Shown one piece after another: positions 62,721 to 64,000 of a stretch of 64,000 nt of DNA. The number at the start of each line of letters is the position of its first letter. The first letter of the stretch is position 1. The translations under genes and the position numbers were made by a program. The notes beneath the pieces are model-generated. The model was given only the letters and a program-made list of their open reading frames with translations, was not told where the DNA came from and did no database searches. This DNA comes from Phycisphaerae bacterium. GTDB lineage: Bacteria > Planctomycetota > Phycisphaerae > UBA1845. The stretch is taken from positions 1 to 64,000 of the forward strand of contig JAJDDW010000008.1 in the NCBI GenBank assembly GCA_029260115.1. Direction: 5' to 3'.

Positions 62721-64000
62721 CTATGGACAAGGCACAGGGCAACCGGTCGCACTGTATGGGGCCAATTGGAACGCCTTAACTACGAAAAGAATATCGCCCG
62801 CGTTAATAATACCATTGGGCTGGCACGGGGTAATATCGAACGCTTCAAATGGAATACCCAATGAGAAATCCATCTGAAACGCCAACACGATGGCGAGAAT
62901 ATCGTCGGCGTTGACAACCCCATTGGATGTAACATCACCCCATGAAGGCATACTTACAATACCTGCGGACGAGGTAAACGATCCACATTGCGCCTCGATG
63001 GCGTACGAACTATTTGGCCCGGGCACGATTTCCTCGCCCTGTACAATAACTGAACCCCAAGCAGCCGGTAATTGTGTCACTGGCGTGTCAACGAGAGCAC
63101 CACTTGCATCAATGAATTTAACTAGGCAAGTCCAGTCTGTTGAAGTTAATCGCAGGGCCACCGGGGCGGCAGAGCCAGCCGGTAATGGCGTCACACGGAA
63201 TGCTCGCGGGCCGACCATCTCAACCAATGGCGCCTGGGGAATAGCGGTCCCGGCGCATGTTCCTTGGTCGCAGGTATCATTTTCCGTACAAACATCCGTA
63301 TCATCACATGCCGAACCAGTAGCTATAAAGTTACTGTCACACGCCCCTACGCCGTCGCAGATGTCTGCGTTATCGCATTGATCCGTACTTGGGTCGCCGC
63401 AAGCCACCCCCGCGGCTTCAAAGTTAGATAAGCAAACCCCAACGGTATCACACGTGTCTGGGTTATCGCACTGCGTATTTGCAGGATCACCACAAGGGAA
63501 ACCCGGTCCCTCAAAGTTATCCAAGCAAGCTCCAACCCCATCGCAAGTATCCGGATTGTTACAATCAGTATTAGCCGGGTCGCCGCAAGCAAAGCCAGTT
63601 ATCTCGAAATTGCTTTCACACGCGCCTGTCCCGCTGCAAGTATCAGGATTGTCGCAGTCTGAATTTGCTGGATCACCACAGGCCGTACCACCCGTAGTAA
63701 AGTTTGATAGACAGACAGAATTACCATCACACGTATCGGGGTTATCGCACTGTGTGCTCGTGGGATCGCCACAAGGGAATCCGACGACTCGAGGCGGATG
63801 CGTACATATGCCTGTCGTACACAAGTCTAGCGTGCAGGCGTTCCCCTCATCGGTACACGAAACACCGTCGTTCTGATGGTTTGGATCGCACAGGCCAGTA
63901 CCGGTACACACGTCGGCATTGTCACAATCCGAAGTGCTTGGATCACCACAGGCAAGCCCTGCAGATTCAAAATTGTCTAGGCATGTCCCAAGGCCATTGC
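62721..64000 (-). CDS. Secreted cysteine-rich repeat protein with dockerin-like C-terminus (5' end outside window)
   Basis: At least 426 residues; the frame continues off the right edge. The upstream part is a tandem array of about 30-residue units built on C-D-N-P-D-T-C-x-G-x-G-x-C and C-G-D-P-A, each with about four cysteines, as in planctomycete and deltaproteobacterial surface proteins. After the repeats comes a beta domain (about 100 residues) like that of the protease at 42526, then two dockerin-like units, GVVNADDILAIVLAFQ and GIINAGDILFVVKAFQ, ending GCPVPCP. Calcium-binding style loops are likely. Probably a surface or extracellular protein; function unknown. Confidence 0.85.
   Translation of the reverse strand, partial: NGLGTCLDNFESAGLACGDPSTSDCDNADVCTGTGLCDPNHQNDGVSCTDEGNACTLDLCTTGICTHPPRVVGFPCGDPTSTQCDNPDTCDGNSVCLSNFTTGGTACGDPANSDCDNPDTCSGTGACESNFEITGFACGDPANTDCNNPDTCDGVGACLDNFEGPGFPCGDPANTQCDNPDTCDTVGVCLSNFEAAGVACGDPSTDQCDNADICDGVGACDSNFIATGSACDDTDVCTENDTCDQGTCAGTAIPQAPLVEMVGPRAFRVTPLPAGSAAPVALRLTSTDWTCLVKFIDASGALVDTPVTQLPAAWGSVIVQGEEIVPGPNSSYAIEAQCGSFTSSAGIVSMPSWGDVTSNGVVNADDILAIVLAFQMDFSLGIPFEAFDITPCQPNGIINAGDILFVVKAFQLAPYSATGCPVPCP

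Noticed and set aside
62721-64000. CRISPR-like repeat array, because of the regular repeats in this region
   Set aside because: The regularity is in the protein: about 30-residue Cys-rich units in one open frame with variable DNA sequence and no spacers.

Overview
The window looks like a chromosomal stretch of a Gram-negative, flagellated member of the Planctomycetota, perhaps close to the Phycisphaerae. This is inference from gene content: a Ser/Thr kinase fused to a membrane segment and TPR repeats, secreted proteins ending in paired dockerin-like motifs, many lineage-type lipoproteins, zinc-finger anti-sigma remnants, and LPS genes (kdsB, lptB) beside flagellar rod genes. There are no rRNA genes, prophages, insertion sequences or CRISPR arrays. 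One tRNA (CAT anticodon) is present.

Layout. 1-3125: flagellar genes on the minus strand (small ORF, flgF, flgG, flgA cut by the left edge) behind a strong sigma-54-like site. 3821-8301: Ser/Thr kinase-TPR protein, an acyl-CoA dehydrogenase-like gene and a lipoprotein. 8487-15238 (plus): rplU, a run of strong inverted repeats that may be a structured RNA, a three-gene ABC-2 exporter, a very large type I signal peptidase with a zinc-ribbon insertion, and lptB. 15320-27613 (minus): hydrolase, lipid kinase, then a tight cluster recJ - plsC-like - a 1417-residue four-domain enzyme (acyl reductase, acyl-AMP ligase, carrier domain, acyltransferase) - HAD phosphatase - zinc dehydrogenase - LarA-like protein. 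This cluster resembles the myxobacterial elb ether-lipid locus and is the most interesting system in the window.

27907-35518: response regulator, secreted TPR/gluzincin protein, a free-standing IF-2 N-terminal domain, a phosphate-binding-like protein with a lipoprotein, and mutL. 35519-38765: dispersed hairpin repeats, the tRNA and four minus-strand secreted or lipoprotein genes, two of them sharing an NPAFV motif. 39242-50328: aspS, a dehydrogenase and glutaredoxin-like pair, a matrixin-like metalloprotease with a dockerin-like end, a dicarboxylate symporter, and a translationally coupled kdsB-pyrG-adenine methylase set.

50725-64000: HDOD-GGDEF protein, an ECF sigma factor followed by a broken anti-sigma gene, lipoprotein MsrB, a second zinc-finger anti-sigma-like gene, a flavoprotein fused to a membrane polyferredoxin, glutamate dehydrogenase, acetolactate synthase-like protein, lipoprotein MsrA, a RidA-family protein, a SpoIIE-type phosphatase, a truncated spondin-like gene, and a cysteine-rich repeat protein that runs off the right edge.

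Common threads are envelope construction (lptB, kdsB, pyrG, signal peptidase, ether-lipid-like cluster), extracytoplasmic methionine sulfoxide repair (two lipoprotein Msr enzymes) and signalling (kinase, sigma/anti-sigma, diguanylate cyclase, SpoIIE phosphatase).
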